A stretch of DNA of 34,652 nt from Cellulomonas massiliensis JC225 (GCF_000312005.1 NZ_HE978588.1:1080093-1114744); one strand, 5' to 3'. Shown: positions 1-10,253, counted from the first letter of the stretch. Notes: generated by a model not told the origin, from the letters alone. Numbers and translations are program-made.

Positions 1-49
1 CGAGGCCGCCGAACCGGCGGCGACACCCACCCCGGCGGCGACCCCGTGA
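1..49 (+). CDS. Possible 3' end of an upstream gene (partial)
   Basis: Reading from base 2, the frame encodes a short Ala/Pro/Thr-rich tail (EAAEPAATPTPAATP) ending in a TGA at 47-49. Nearly every third position is G or C, as in real genes here. The piece is only 15 residues and is cut by the window edge, so no function can be given. It could equally be non-coding leader DNA of the next gene. Confidence 0.3.
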   Translation, partial: EAAEPAATPTPAATP

Positions 50-118
50 GCCGCCGGACGCCCGCGCGGGCGCGCCGCGCCCCCGCCCTCACCGCCTCTT
101 CTCCCGCCGCACCCACCC

Positions 119-124
119 AGGAGG
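119..124 (+). promoter_or_regulatory. Ribosome binding site that decides the ugd start
   Basis: AGGAGG followed by a 5-nt spacer and ATG at 130. It fixes the start of the UDP-glucose dehydrogenase gene against the upstream in-frame GTG at 46. Confidence 0.75.
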
Positions 125-129
125 ACCCG

Positions 130-1497
130 ATGGACGCTCGTGAGACCACGCCGGACGCCGCCGCCCCGCAGGGCGCCCCCCCGCGGATCGCCGTGCTCGG
201 CACCGGCTACCTCGGCGCCACGCACGCGGTCGCCATGGCCCAGCTCGGCATGGAGGTGGTCGGCGTGGACACCGACCAGGGCAAGGTCGACGCGCTCGCG
301 GCCGGCAAGGTGCCGTTCTTCGAGCCCGGGCTGCCGGAGCTGCTCGAGCAGACCCTCGCGACGGGCCGGCTGCGGTTCACGACGGACGTCGCGGAGGCCG
401 TGGCCTGGGCGGACGTGCACTTCGTCTGCGTCGGCACCCCGCAGACGAAGACGAGCCACGCGGCGGACCTCCGGTTCGTCGAGGCCGCGACGACGGCGAT
501 CGCGCGGCACCTCACGCACGACGCCGTGATCGTCGGGAAGTCGACCGTGCCGGTCGGGACGGGTGCGCGGCTGCGCGAGCTCGTCGCCCGCGAGGCCCCC
601 GCCGGGGTGGCCTGGGAGCTCGTCTGGAACCCCGAGTTCCTGCGCGAGGGCAAGGCGGTCGACGACACGCTGCACCCCGACCGCATCGTGCTCGGCGGCA
701 CCACGCCCGCGTCCGAGGCGCTGCTGCGCCGCGTGTACGCGACGCCGATCGCCGAGGGCTCTCCCGTGGTCGTCACCGACCTGCCGACGGCGGAGCTCGT
801 CAAGGTGAGCGCGAACGCGTTCCTCGCCACGAAGATCTCGTTCATCAACGCGATCGCGGGCGTGTGCGAGGCCGCGGGGGCGGACGTCACGGTGCTGGCC
901 GACGCGCTCGGGCACGACGTGCGCATCGGCCGCCAGTTCCTCGACGCCGGGCTCGGCTTCGGGGGCGGGTGCCTGCCGAAGGACATCCGGGCGCTCATGC
1001 ACCGGGCCGGCGAGCTCGGGGCCCACCGGGCGGCCGGGCTGCTGCAGCAGGTGGACGAGATCAACATGGGCCAGCGGGAGCGGGTCGTCGACCTGGCGGT
1101 CGAGGCGTGCGGCGGCTCGGTGCTCAACCGGCGCATCGGCGTGCTCGGCGCGGCGTTCAAGCCGCTCACGGACGACGTGCGCGACTCGCCGGCGCTCAAC
1201 GTCGCCGCCGCGCTGCACCTACGGGGCGCGCAGGTGACGGTCTACGACCCGGAGGCGGGCGACACCGCGCGGGCGACCTTCCCGACGCTCGGCTACGCGA
1301 CGAGCACGCGCGAGGCCGTCGAGGGGTCCGACGTGGTCCTCGTCCTGACGGAGTGGCGCGAGTTCGTGGACGCCGACCCGGCGGCGCTGGCGGCCCTCAC
1401 GGCGACGCCGCGCGTCATCGACGCCCGTGGACGGCTCGACGCGCCCGCCTGGCGCGAGGCGGGCTGGGCGCTGCGCGCGCTGGGCCGCGCCGCGTGA
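130..1497 (+). CDS. ugd: UDP-glucose 6-dehydrogenase
   Basis: NAD-dependent oxidation of UDP-glucose to UDP-glucuronate in the cytosol, supplying envelope or capsule polysaccharide synthesis. The 455-residue protein opens with a Rossmann motif (IAVLGTGYLG), has the central helix typical of the family (KVSANAFLATKISFINA), the catalytic cysteine in GFGGGCLPKD (Cys281) and the C-terminal UDP-binding segment (GAAFKPLTDDVRDSPALN). Length and domain order are normal for the UDPG/GDP-mannose dehydrogenase family. I chose ATG 130 because AGGAGG at 119-124 lies 5 nt upstream; the frame stays open to GTG 46, but those extra 28 residues are Ala/Pro/Arg-rich and not family-like. GDP-mannose or UDP-ManNAc dehydrogenase are alternatives, but the GGGCLPKD context and the nearby phosphoglucomutase favour UDP-glucose. 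Confidence 0.93.
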   Translation: MDARETTPDAAAPQGAPPRIAVLGTGYLGATHAVAMAQLGMEVVGVDTDQGKVDALAAGKVPFFEPGLPELLEQTLATGRLRFTTDVAEAVAWADVHFVCVGTPQTKTSHAADLRFVEAATTAIARHLTHDAVIVGKSTVPVGTGARLRELVAREAPAGVAWELVWNPEFLREGKAVDDTLHPDRIVLGGTTPASEALLRRVYATPIAEGSPVVVTDLPTAELVKVSANAFLATKISFINAIAGVCEAAGADVTVLADALGHDVRIGRQFLDAGLGFGGGCLPKDIRALMHRAGELGAHRAAGLLQQVDEINMGQRERVVDLAVEACGGSVLNRRIGVLGAAFKPLTDDVRDSPALNVAAALHLRGAQVTVYDPEAGDTARATFPTLGYATSTREAVEGSDVVLVLTEWREFVDADPAALAALTATPRVIDARGRLDAPAWREAGWALRALGRAA

Positions 1498-1518
1498 GGG
1501 CGGCCCGGCCGTCCCCGG

Positions 1519-1944
1519 TCAGGGGGCGACCGGAGGTGCCCAGCCCGGGCGCCTGATGAGGCAGAAGGGGTGGCCGGCGGGGTCCGCGTACACGTGGTCC
1601 CCGCCGGCCAGCCGGCGCGCGCCGAGGGCGAGCACCGCCGCGTCGGCCCGCTCGAGGTCGTCGACCATCACGTCCACGTGCGCCTGCTGCGGCACGGCCG
1701 GGTCCGGCCAGGTGGGCGCGGGGTTCCCCGGCGCCAGCTGGAACGCCATGCCCGAGCTCGTCGCGTCGGGCGCCACCACCACGAACTCGTCGTCGGCGTA
1801 GGTGACCGGCTCGCCCAGCACCGCGCTCCAGAACCGGGCCGCCGCCATCGGGTCGGGGCAGTCCAGGATCAGGTGGTGCCGCCGCCCGACCGGCCGCCCC
1901 GCGACCCCCGGCCCCGCCGTCGCGCCCGCACCCGCCGCGCTCAC
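1519..1944 (-). CDS. VOC (glyoxalase/bleomycin-resistance) family protein
   Basis: A 141-residue single-domain protein of the vicinal oxygen chelate superfamily. The first beta-strand carries the usual histidine (HHLILDC, about residues 23-29) followed by PDPMAAARFWSAVLGEPV, the hallmark helix of actinobacterial glyoxalase-like proteins. The second half has QAHVDVMVDDLE (about 87-98) and ends with GHPFCLIRR, the strand that usually closes the metal site. About 20 Gly/Ala-rich residues precede the fold. Substrate cannot be predicted: members include glyoxalases, dioxygenases and drug-binding proteins. It reads toward ugd (convergent, 21-nt gap) and its GTG start lies just before the 72-nt palindrome at 1986. 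Confidence 0.85.
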   Translation of the reverse strand: MSAAGAGATAGPGVAGRPVGRRHHLILDCPDPMAAARFWSAVLGEPVTYADDEFVVVAPDATSSGMAFQLAPGNPAPTWPDPAVPQQAHVDVMVDDLERADAAVLALGARRLAGGDHVYADPAGHPFCLIRRPGWAPPVAP

Positions 1945-1985
1945 GCGGACCCCGCTCTCCCGCGGGACGCCGGCCCCCCAGCCCG

Positions 1986-2057
1986 CGCGAGTTCGTAGCC
2001 CGGCGACGAGTTCGTGGCGCGCACGCTCCGAACCCGTCGCGCCGCTACGAACTCGCG
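1986..2057. repeat. 72-nt dispersed palindromic element, copy 1
   Basis: The ends are a perfect 14-bp inverted repeat, CGCGAGTTCGTAGC at 1986-1999 and its complement at 2044-2057. The pairing continues inward: bases 2000-2014 and 2029-2043 pair at 11 of 15 positions, leaving a 14-nt loop (2015-2028). A second copy of identical length lies at 10107-10178 and matches at 67 of 72 bases. Both copies are in intergenic DNA. The element holds no reading frame worth naming. It resembles a REP/MITE-type dispersed repeat; I do not recognise the family. Confidence 0.85.
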
Positions 2058-2088
2058 GGGGTGGGGACGGGCTGAGGGCGTCGGGGCG

Positions 2089-3774
<1,686 letters not shown>

Positions 3775-3844
3775 GCCCCGATCCTTCCGCACCCGCCCCG
3801 CCCGCGCACCAGGCCGGACGGCCTGCGGTCGCCGCCCGGACCGG

Positions 3845-3850
3845 TAGCCT
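3845..3850 (+). promoter_or_regulatory. -10 box of a leaderless promoter for the DUF5926 gene
   Basis: TAGCCT followed by 7 nt and the ATG at 3858, with no ribosome binding site. This is the TANNNT-N6/7-start arrangement of actinobacterial leaderless genes, so transcription should begin at the start codon. Confidence 0.6.
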
Positions 3851-3857
3851 GGGCGCC

Positions 3858-4682
3858 ATGGCTTCCAGGACGTCCGACTTCGTGCTGCGCCCGTTCGAGG
3901 GCCTCCCCGGCGAGCCCGACTGGGTCGCCCTCAAGGAGGTCGTCCCGGCGGCGACGGCGACCGTCCGGACGACGAAGGAGCACGGCGGCCGCGACGTCCT
4001 CGTCACGACGATCCTGCCGAACGAGTGGGCCGCGCTGCACCGCGCCGACGGCGTCGTCCTCGTCGCCCTGCAGACGCCGGGGAGCAGCAACGACACGAGC
4101 CGCGACGTCGCGGCGGCGCTGCTCGAGGCGCTCGAGGTCGAGCCCGGCACGGCCGTCGAGACGGTCGGCCTGCCCGAGCCGGGCCCGCGCCTGCAGGACG
4201 TGCTCGACACCACGGTCCCGTTCGAGGTCACGGTGCTCGACTCCTTCGCCTACTGGCTGGCTCCGGACGTCGAGCGCACGCCCGACCTGGAGGCCGCGAT
4301 CGAGGACGCCGACGCGGGCATCGTCGAGACCGTGAAGCTGCCGGGCGTCGAGTCCGCCTACTGGTGCCGCATGGGCGGCCGGGAGTTCCTGCGCTGGGCC
4401 CAGCCGCACGAGGAGCAGACGGTGCTCGACGCGCTGGCCCGCCTGCACGCCCGCCGGGCCTCGGGCTTCGACGGCGCCAAGCTCATCGGCTACTTCCGCA
4501 GCAGCGGCCTCACGATCCCCGTGTGGGAGCTCGCGCGCGGCACCGAGGCCAAGGAGGTCGAGCCGGCCCTGGCCGCGTTCGCGCCCACCTTCGCGGAGGC
4601 GCTGGCCGCGACCGACCCGCTGGGCCCCGACGAGCGCCGTGCCCGTGCCGGGCTCGTCGCCCGCCAGGTCACGCTGCGCTGA
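3858..4682 (+). CDS. DUF5926 family protein
   Basis: A 274-residue protein that I recognise as the actinobacterial DUF5926 family, often misnamed topoisomerase II in databases. Supporting segments are [20 protein letters not shown] near the N-terminus, [20 protein letters not shown] in the middle, and [15 protein letters not shown] further on, all characteristic of the family as I know it. Family members often carry an N-terminal SEC-C-like zinc motif; none is seen here. No catalytic motif, signal peptide or membrane segment is visible, so it is a cytosolic protein of unknown role. ATG 3858 was chosen because of the leaderless TAGCCT box; the frame is open upstream, but that part is proline-rich and unlike the family. 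The GT2 gene follows after 24 nt with its own box. Confidence 0.8.
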   Translation: MASRTSDFVLRPFEGLPGEPDWVALKEVVPAATATVRTTKEHGGRDVLVTTILPNEWAALHRADGVVLVALQTPGSSNDTSRDVAAALLEALEVEPGTAVETVGLPEPGPRLQDVLDTTVPFEVTVLDSFAYWLAPDVERTPDLEAAIEDADAGIVETVKLPGVESAYWCRMGGREFLRWAQPHEEQTVLDALARLHARRASGFDGAKLIGYFRSSGLTIPVWELARGTEAKEVEPALAAFAPTFAEALAATDPLGPDERRARAGLVARQVTLR

Positions 4683-4693
4683 GCGCGACTCAC

Positions 4694-4699
4694 TAGGCT
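4694..4699 (+). promoter_or_regulatory. -10 box of a leaderless promoter for the GT2 gene
   Basis: TAGGCT, 7-nt spacer, GTG at 4707, and no Shine-Dalgarno sequence. The box sits in the 24-nt gap after the DUF5926 stop, so the glycosyltransferase can be transcribed separately from its upstream neighbour. Confidence 0.6.
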
Positions 4700-4706
4700 G
4701 ACCGAC

Positions 4707-5489
4707 GTGCCGCGCAACGACGTGCCTGCCCGCCAGCGCCAGCGTGTCGCGGTGGTCATCCCCGCCAAGGACGAGTCGCGCCGCATCGCCGCGACCGTCC
4801 GCTCGGCCAAGGCGATCCCGTACGTCGACCTCGTCCTCGTCGTCGACGACGGCTCGGAGGACAACACCCAGCACGTCGCCCGCGAGGCGGGCGCCGTCGT
4901 CGTCCGCCACCCCCACAACCGTGGCAAGGCCGCCGCGATGGAGACCGGCGCGGCCGTCGTCGCGATGCGCGACAACCCCGACCGCCCGCCGCGCATCCTG
5001 CTGTTCATCGACGGCGACCTCGCGGACACGGCCGTCAACACGGCCCCGCTCGTCCCGCCGGTGATCGACGGCCACACCGACCTCGCCATCGCGCTCCTGC
5101 CGCCGCAGCCCGGCGCGGGCGGCCGGGGCATCGTCGTGGGCGCGGCCCGCCGGGCGATCCAGTCGATGACGGGCTGGACGCCGACGCAGCCGCTGTCGGG
5201 CATGCGCTGCCTCACGCGCGACGCCTTCGAGGCGGCCACGCCCCTCGCCCACGGGTGGGGGGTCGAGGTCGGCATGACGATCGACCTGCTGCGCCAGGGG
5301 TTCCGCGTCGTCGAGGTGCCGTGCGACCTGCGGCACCGGCCGTCGGGCTCGGACCTCAAGGGGCAGCTGCACCGCGCGGCGCAGTACCGCGACGTGCAGC
5401 TGGCCGTGAACGCGCGCCGGATCTCGGCCGCGGGCCGCGCGGTGCGGCGGGCGGTCAGCCCGCCGAAGCAGTCCCCGACGCACCGCTGA
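4707..5489 (+). CDS. Family 2 glycosyltransferase
   Basis: A 260-residue cytosolic or membrane-associated GT-A fold enzyme. It begins VAVVIPAKDESRRI, has the nucleotide-binding VVDDGSEDNT motif, then HNRGKAAAMETG, and the metal-binding DxD in FIDGDLAD (Asp102 and Asp104). The later GMRCLTRDAFE segment is the usual GT2 acceptor-side region. No membrane span is predicted, so it resembles dolichol-phosphate-mannose-synthase-like or glucosyl-3-phosphoglycerate-synthase-like enzymes; donor and acceptor are unknown. UDP-glucose is a reasonable guess given ugd and pgm nearby. Its 3' end overlaps the convergent membrane-protein gene by 35 nt. The start rests on the leaderless TAGGCT box. Confidence 0.85.
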   Translation: MPRNDVPARQRQRVAVVIPAKDESRRIAATVRSAKAIPYVDLVLVVDDGSEDNTQHVAREAGAVVVRHPHNRGKAAAMETGAAVVAMRDNPDRPPRILLFIDGDLADTAVNTAPLVPPVIDGHTDLAIALLPPQPGAGGRGIVVGAARRAIQSMTGWTPTQPLSGMRCLTRDAFEAATPLAHGWGVEVGMTIDLLRQGFRVVEVPCDLRHRPSGSDLKGQLHRAAQYRDVQLAVNARRISAAGRAVRRAVSPPKQSPTHR

Positions 5490-7779
5490 GCGCGGGCGGC
5501 TCCGCCACGGCGGGCCGCTCCCCGAGCCGGAACTGCGCGGCCGCGGCGACGAGGCACGGCACCGCCATCGCGATGCCGGTGGCCGGCACGACGATCCCCG
5601 AGTCGTTCATGAGGAAGCCGACGAGCAGGCCGGTCCCGAGGGCGGCGACCCCGGTGCGCAGCAGGGGGACGGCCTCGGGGAGGCCGGCGAGCGGGCTGGA
5701 CGAGCCCATGAGGGCGCCGCGGCGCGTGCGGCCGCCGGTCATGACGACCCAGGTCAGCGCGACGCCGCCGATGGCGAGCACGAGGTAGCGCCAGTTCGTC
5801 AGCACCTTGAGGTTGACGGAGACCTTGCGCCACACCACGTCCCACAGCCCGCCGTCGAGCACGGTGGCGAGGAACCGGCCCAGGTGCGTGCGGGCGTCCG
5901 GGGGGCGCAGCCAGTCGAGCACCGCGAACCCGCCGATCACCAGCACGCCGGCGCCCAGCACGAGCAGCAGCGTCCGCCAGGACACCTTCCGCCCGGTGAC
6001 GGCGACGGCGAGCATGCCGAAGGCGAGCAGGATCGCGGGCGGCCCCCCGAAGTCGGAGCCCAGCCCGGGCGCGCCGTCGACGACCGCGACGAGCAGCCCG
6101 AGGCCGACGACCGTCCACAGCGCCGCCCGGCGCCGGTGCCGGCGCAGCAGCTCGTCGGCGATCGCGACGGCGAGCAGCACCCCGCCGGCGAGGACGAGCG
6201 CGAACGCCTGGTTGCTCATGCCGTAGAACCGGGCGGCGAGCGTCCGGTGGGCGCCCATGGGGGAGTCGATGACGAGGTTCGAGCCCGTGCACGCGTCGAC
6301 GAGCAGGACGAGGACCGTGACCGCGGCGACGACGCCGGCCGGCCCGAGGATGCGCCGCCGCCAGGGCCCGAGGAGCGCGACGGCCGTGACCAGTGCGACG
6401 ACGCCCAGCAGCGCGACCCAGAACCCGGTCACGCCCCACCGCCACCAGGGCACGACCCCGACGAGGAAGGACGCGACCGGCGCGGTGCCGAGCGCGATGC
6501 CGGCGACCTGCAGCACCCGCAGTCCCGGCCGCATCCGCCCGCGGTCGGTCCGTCCGGCGCGCGTGAGGACGAGGGCCGCGGCGACGAAGAAGATCGCCTG
6601 GACGACGACGAGCCGCGTCGAGAAGGAGCCCGCGACCTTGCCGACGTACGTGGACTCGTCCTGGATGTCCGCGAGCAGCACCCGCCGGGCGGCCGCGCTC
6701 GCCGGCCCGTCGGAGGGCACGATCGTCGCGCCGACGAGCGCCGGCGCGGACAGGTCGAGCGCGTCGAGGAGGGTGGGCGCGACGTCGAGCGTCTGGATCA
6801 GCGCCTGCTGCCGGGTCGCGCCCGACGTGAGCATGCCCGCGTCGTACGGCTGCCCGTTCGGCGCGGTGCCCGTCGCGGCCGCGAGCTGGAGGGCGACCCG
6901 TCCGGAGTCGGCCAGGGAGACGACGAGCACGGTGGCGTCGTGGGCGCGCGCCGCCTCCAGCGCTGCGCCCACCCGCGCGTCGACGGCCTGCACCTGCTCG
7001 TCGCGCGCCGGCTCGGCGATGGTGTCGGGGTCGACCTCGGACGTGGGCTCGGCGGGCCCCTCCTCGTCGTCGGGCGGCACGGCCTCGTCGGACGAGCGGT
7101 CGCGCGTCGCGAAGCCGGGGTCGCGCACGGTGCCGGCGTCGACCACGACGAGCGGCGAGCGCTCGAGAGCGGTGCTGACCGTGTAGCGCAGCGCGTCCGT
7201 CGTCCCGGGACGGTCCTCGTGCGTGCCGACGGGCCGCCCGTCGCGGTCCGACAGCGCGATGGCCGCGCCCGGGCCGATGCCCGTGACAGGGGTCTCGGCG
7301 GCGGCCAGCGTGTCGCCGAGCAGCCCGGGGACGGCGCCGTACGACTGCGCCCGCGCCGAGGCGAGGTAGTCGTCCCAGCCGGGCACGAGGCCGTCCGCTC
7401 CGGGCTCCTCGAGCGTGCGGCACGTGCGGTCCTCGGCGGGCAGGTCGGACGCGCGGTTGCCGGACGAGACGGCCAGCCAGCCGTCCGCGGGGCAGGAGCG
7501 GTTCGTGACGCTGCGCGCCGCGACGAGCCCGACGGAGCCGGTGCGGGACAGGCCCCACAGCGCCGGGGTGGTCACCGAGGTGACGTCGTCCCACCGCACG
7601 CCGGTGACGCCGACCAGCACCAGCGGCGTCGGCTGCCCGGCCGGCTCCGCGTCGGGCGAGGGCGCCGCCGAGGCGGGCGCGGCGACGGCGAGCCCCGCGA
7701 CCGCGACCAGCAGCCCGGCGAGCAGGCGCCTCACGGCACGCGTCCGGGCAGGGCGGGGCGACGCAGGGCGGACGGGCAC
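5455..7779 (-). CDS. Secreted-domain/multi-pass membrane protein with a degenerate alkaline-phosphatase-like domain
   Basis: A 774-residue protein. Residues 1-38 form a signal peptide (Arg-rich start, hydrophobic core, ASA cleavage site). The extracellular half, about 45-370, resembles the alkaline phosphatase/sulfatase fold: PLVLVGVTG as first strand, CPADGWLAVSSGNRA in the nucleophile region and DVAPTLLDAL near the end. The usual first metal-binding Asp is Thr/Gly (GVTG instead of VDG) and no DHG motif follows, so catalysis looks lost. About 11 membrane segments follow from roughly residue 385 to 750. Function unknown; it could be a sensor, scaffold or polysaccharide export partner for the convergent GT2. 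The GTG start is supported by TAGGCT six bases upstream. Confidence 0.75.
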   Translation of the reverse strand: MPVRPASPRPARTRAVRRLLAGLLVAVAGLAVAAPASAAPSPDAEPAGQPTPLVLVGVTGVRWDDVTSVTTPALWGLSRTGSVGLVAARSVTNRSCPADGWLAVSSGNRASDLPAEDRTCRTLEEPGADGLVPGWDDYLASARAQSYGAVPGLLGDTLAAAETPVTGIGPGAAIALSDRDGRPVGTHEDRPGTTDALRYTVSTALERSPLVVVDAGTVRDPGFATRDRSSDEAVPPDDEEGPAEPTSEVDPDTIAEPARDEQVQAVDARVGAALEAARAHDATVLVVSLADSGRVALQLAAATGTAPNGQPYDAGMLTSGATRQQALIQTLDVAPTLLDALDLSAPALVGATIVPSDGPASAAARRVLLADIQDESTYVGKVAGSFSTRLVVVQAIFFVAAALVLTRAGRTDRGRMRPGLRVLQVAGIALGTAPVASFLVGVVPWWRWGVTGFWVALLGVVALVTAVALLGPWRRRILGPAGVVAAVTVLVLLVDACTGSNLVIDSPMGAHRTLAARFYGMSNQAFALVLAGGVLLAVAIADELLRRHRRRAALWTVVGLGLLVAVVDGAPGLGSDFGGPPAILLAFGMLAVAVTGRKVSWRTLLLVLGAGVLVIGGFAVLDWLRPPDARTHLGRFLATVLDGGLWDVVWRKVSVNLKVLTNWRYLVLAIGGVALTWVVMTGGRTRRGALMGSSSPLAGLPEAVPLLRTGVAALGTGLLVGFLMNDSGIVVPATGIAMAVPCLVAAAAQFRLGERPAVAEPPALSGASGTASAG

Positions 7780-7785
7780 CGCGCC

Positions 7786-7791
7786 AGCCTA
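7786..7791 (-). promoter_or_regulatory. -10 box of a leaderless promoter for the membrane protein gene
   Basis: On the minus strand the sequence is TAGGCT, a 6-nt spacer and GTG at 7779, with no ribosome binding site between them. Confidence 0.6.
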
Positions 7792-7882
7792 AGCGCCGCA
7801 CTACCCTCGACCCGGCGGTCCCGACGGCCGGGCCCGGCCCCCGCACGCGCCGTGCACGGGATCTGCACGCCGGGAGGCAGCG

Positions 7883-8881
7883 ATGACGATCGACGCGACC
7901 GAGGCGGCCGCCGCGCCGCTGCCGCGCTACGCCTACCTCGGGCCCGCGGGCACCTTCACCGAGGCGGCCCTGCGCCAGGTCGTCGGGCCCGACGAGGCGC
8001 AGTACCTGCCCCAGACCGACGTCGGCTCCGCGATCGAGGCGGTGCGCTCCGGCGCGGCCGACCGCGCCGTCGTGGCGATCGAGTCGACGGTCGAGGGCGG
8101 CGTCACGGCGACGCTCGACGCGCTCGCGGGCGGCGAGCCCCTCGTCGTCCTGCGGGAGGTGCTCGTCCCCGTGCAGTTCGCGCTCGCCGCCGCGCCGGGC
8201 GTGCGGCTCGCCGACGTCACGCGGGTCGCCGCGCACCCGCACGCCTGGGTGCAGTGCCGGCGGTGGCTCGCCCGCACCCTGCCCCGGGCCGTGCACGTCC
8301 CCGCGACGTCGAACACCGCGCCGGCGGCGCTCGTCGCCGAGTCGCTCAGCCTCGCGCCGTCCGACGCCCCGCGCCCCCAGCTCGGGTTCGACGCGGCGCT
8401 CGTCCCGCCGGCCGCGCTGGAGACCTACGGCCTGACGGCGCTCGCGACCGACGTCGCGGACAACCCCTCGGCGGTCACCCGGTTCGTCGTCGTCGGCCAC
8501 CCGGGCGAGGTGCCCGCCCCGACCGGCGCCGACAAGACCACCCTCGTCGTGCACCTGCCCGACAACGAGGCGGGTGCCCTGCTCGCGATGCTCGAGCAGT
8601 TCGCCGCCCGCGGCGTGAACCTGTCCCGCATCGAGTCGCGCCCGATCGGCGACGCGCTGGGCCGGTACTCCTTCTCGATCGACGCCGAAGGGCACATCAC
8701 CGACGAGCGCGTCGGCGAGGCGATCATGGGGCTGCACCGGCGCTGCCCGTACGTGCGGTTCCTCGGCTCGTACCCGCGCGCGGACGCCGTCGCCCCGACG
8801 GTCCACGTCGGCACCGCCGACGCCGACTTCGTCGCCGCGCGCACCTGGCTGCGCGAGCTGCGCGAGGGCCGCGCGACCTGA
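7883..8881 (+). CDS. pheA: Prephenate dehydratase
   Basis: Converts prephenate to phenylpyruvate in phenylalanine synthesis. The 332-residue monofunctional enzyme starts YLGPAGTFTEAALRQV (about residues 18-33), has the periplasmic-binding-protein-like catalytic domain with the VVAIESTVEGGV segment and the active-site TRF motif (Thr199-Arg200-Phe201). An ACT domain follows from about residue 219, ending with NLSRIESRPIGDALGRYSF; the ESRP motif is the site of phenylalanine feedback binding. No chorismate mutase domain is present, as expected for actinobacteria. ATG 7883 is preceded by GGGAGG with a suitable spacer. It is divergent from the membrane protein gene and convergent, with a 6-nt gap, with the lipid kinase gene. 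Confidence 0.95.
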   Translation: MTIDATEAAAAPLPRYAYLGPAGTFTEAALRQVVGPDEAQYLPQTDVGSAIEAVRSGAADRAVVAIESTVEGGVTATLDALAGGEPLVVLREVLVPVQFALAAAPGVRLADVTRVAAHPHAWVQCRRWLARTLPRAVHVPATSNTAPAALVAESLSLAPSDAPRPQLGFDAALVPPAALETYGLTALATDVADNPSAVTRFVVVGHPGEVPAPTGADKTTLVVHLPDNEAGALLAMLEQFAARGVNLSRIESRPIGDALGRYSFSIDAEGHITDERVGEAIMGLHRRCPYVRFLGSYPRADAVAPTVHVGTADADFVAARTWLRELREGRAT

Positions 8882-8887
8882 GCGCGG

Positions 8888-10009
8888 TCAGCCGGCGGGC
8901 ACGCGGACGACGAGCGCGCCCGGGTCGACCCGTGCGCTGACCTCCGCGACCCGACCGACCACCTCGCCGTCGACCTGCGCGTACTCGCCGCCGCGCACGA
9001 CGATCCGGACGCGACGCGCCCGCGTGTGGTCGATGCGGCCGATCTTGGCGGGCAGGTCGTTGCGCACGCCGACCCCCTGCAGCACGACCTCGCCGAACAG
9101 CTGCGCCCAGCCCGCGATCCCCGCGCGCGTGTCGATGGCCGCGACGTCGAGCCAGCCGTCGTCGACCACCGCGTCGGGCAGCAGCGTGAGCCCGCCGGGC
9201 AGCCGGCCGCAGTTGCCGACCAGGATGCTGCGCAGCCGCGTGCCGGCCGCGGGCTGGTCGTCGATGCGGACCCGCACGCGCGTGCGTGCACCGTGCAGGT
9301 GCCGGAAGCCGGCGACGAAGTAGGCGAGCCAGCCGACCCGCGCCTTGAGGGTCTCGTCGGTGTCCGCGACCATCGCGGCGTCGAAGCCGAGGCCCGCGAT
9401 GACGAGGAACAGGTGGTCGCGGACGTCGTCGGTGAGCTCCCGCTCCTCGTCGTCGAACCGGTCGACGTGCAGCCAGCCGACGTCGATCGTCCGGTCCCGC
9501 CCCTCGACCGCGACCTGGATCGCCGCCAGCGCGTCGCCCACCGGGAGGTCGAGGTTGCGGGCCAGCAGGTTGCCCGTGCCGAGCGGGACGATGCCCATGG
9601 GCACGCGCGTCCCGACGAGCGCCTCGGCGACCGCCCGGACCGTGCCGTCGCCGCCGATCGCGACGACGACGTCCGCCCCGGCCGCCACCGCGGTGCGCGC
9701 CTGGCCGACCCCCGGGTCCTCGACGGTGGTCTCGAACCACAGCGGCACGCCGAGCCCCTGGCTCGCCGCGGCGTGCTCGATCGCGACCTTGAGCGCCGGG
9801 ACGTCGGGCTTCGTGGGGTTGGCGACGAACGCGAGCACGGTGCCGTCGCGCGCGACGGTCTCGGCGACGTGCCGGCCCGGGGGCCGGTCCTCGTCGGGCC
9901 ACCCGACGAGCCGCCGGTCGCGCACCCGGCGCCACGCGGCGAGGCCGAGCGCGAGCGCGACCAGCGCGAGGACGCCCGCGACGATCGCGACCCACCCCTC
10001 CCACGCCAT
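8888..10009 (-). CDS. Diacylglycerol/sphingosine kinase family lipid kinase
   Basis: A 373-residue protein of the DAGK catalytic superfamily, which phosphorylates lipid hydroxyls with ATP. An N-terminal membrane anchor spans about residues 6-26. The nucleotide-binding GGDGT motif is at 119-123 and is followed by MGIVPLGTGNLLARNLDLP, the second family signature (PLGTGN 142-147). The C-terminal half holds the beta-sandwich substrate domain. Members include DgkB, YegS and the mannosyl-PIP synthases' kinase relatives; the precise lipid cannot be told. It is next to seryl-tRNA synthetase, a common order in actinobacteria, but divergent from it across the second palindromic element. The ATG is supported by a leaderless TAGGGT box. 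Confidence 0.88.
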   Translation of the reverse strand: MAWEGWVAIVAGVLALVALALGLAAWRRVRDRRLVGWPDEDRPPGRHVAETVARDGTVLAFVANPTKPDVPALKVAIEHAAASQGLGVPLWFETTVEDPGVGQARTAVAAGADVVVAIGGDGTVRAVAEALVGTRVPMGIVPLGTGNLLARNLDLPVGDALAAIQVAVEGRDRTIDVGWLHVDRFDDEERELTDDVRDHLFLVIAGLGFDAAMVADTDETLKARVGWLAYFVAGFRHLHGARTRVRVRIDDQPAAGTRLRSILVGNCGRLPGGLTLLPDAVVDDGWLDVAAIDTRAGIAGWAQLFGEVVLQGVGVRNDLPAKIGRIDHTRARRVRIVVRGGEYAQVDGEVVGRVAEVSARVDPGALVVRVPAG

Positions 10010-10015
10010 GCGCCG

Positions 10016-10021
10016 ACCCTA
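10016..10021 (-). promoter_or_regulatory. -10 box of a leaderless promoter for the lipid kinase gene
   Basis: On the minus strand: TAGGGT, 6-nt spacer, ATG at 10009. No ribosome binding site fits in the interval. Confidence 0.6.
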
Positions 10022-10106
10022 CGGCCCCGGGCGCACCCGGCCGGCTGGCTTCGCCCTCACGACGTCGTGGTCCGCCGGCGCGGCCGGCTCGCCGGCCTCC
10101 GACCGC

Positions 10107-10178
10107 CACGAGTTCGTAGCCCGGCGACGAGTTCGTCGCGTGCACGCTCCGAACCGGTCGCGCCGCTACGAACGCGCG
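10107..10178. repeat. 72-nt dispersed palindromic element, copy 2
   Basis: Same length as the copy at 1986-2057 and differs at 5 of 72 bases. The outer arms (10107-10120 and 10165-10178) pair at 12 of 14 positions; inner arms and loop are in the same places as in copy 1. It lies between the divergent lipid kinase and serS genes, 88 nt upstream of the serS start, so it is not inside either leaderless transcript. Confidence 0.85.
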
Positions 10179-10253
10179 GGTGCGGGCCCGGGAGCGACCG
10201 CGGGCGGCGCCGTGGCGTGCGGTGTCGTGGGCGGGACGCGCGGCGGGGGTCGG

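Noticed and set aside
1986..2057. The 72-nt element as an insertion sequence or transposon end
   Set aside because: No transposase gene lies between or beside the copies, the 8 kb between them is backbone genes, and no target duplication could be seen.
4490..8806. An open frame of about 1438 codons on the minus strand across four genes
   Set aside because: It is out of frame with pheA, the GT2 gene and the membrane protein, all of which have clear families. The product is Arg/Ala-rich and looks like no protein.
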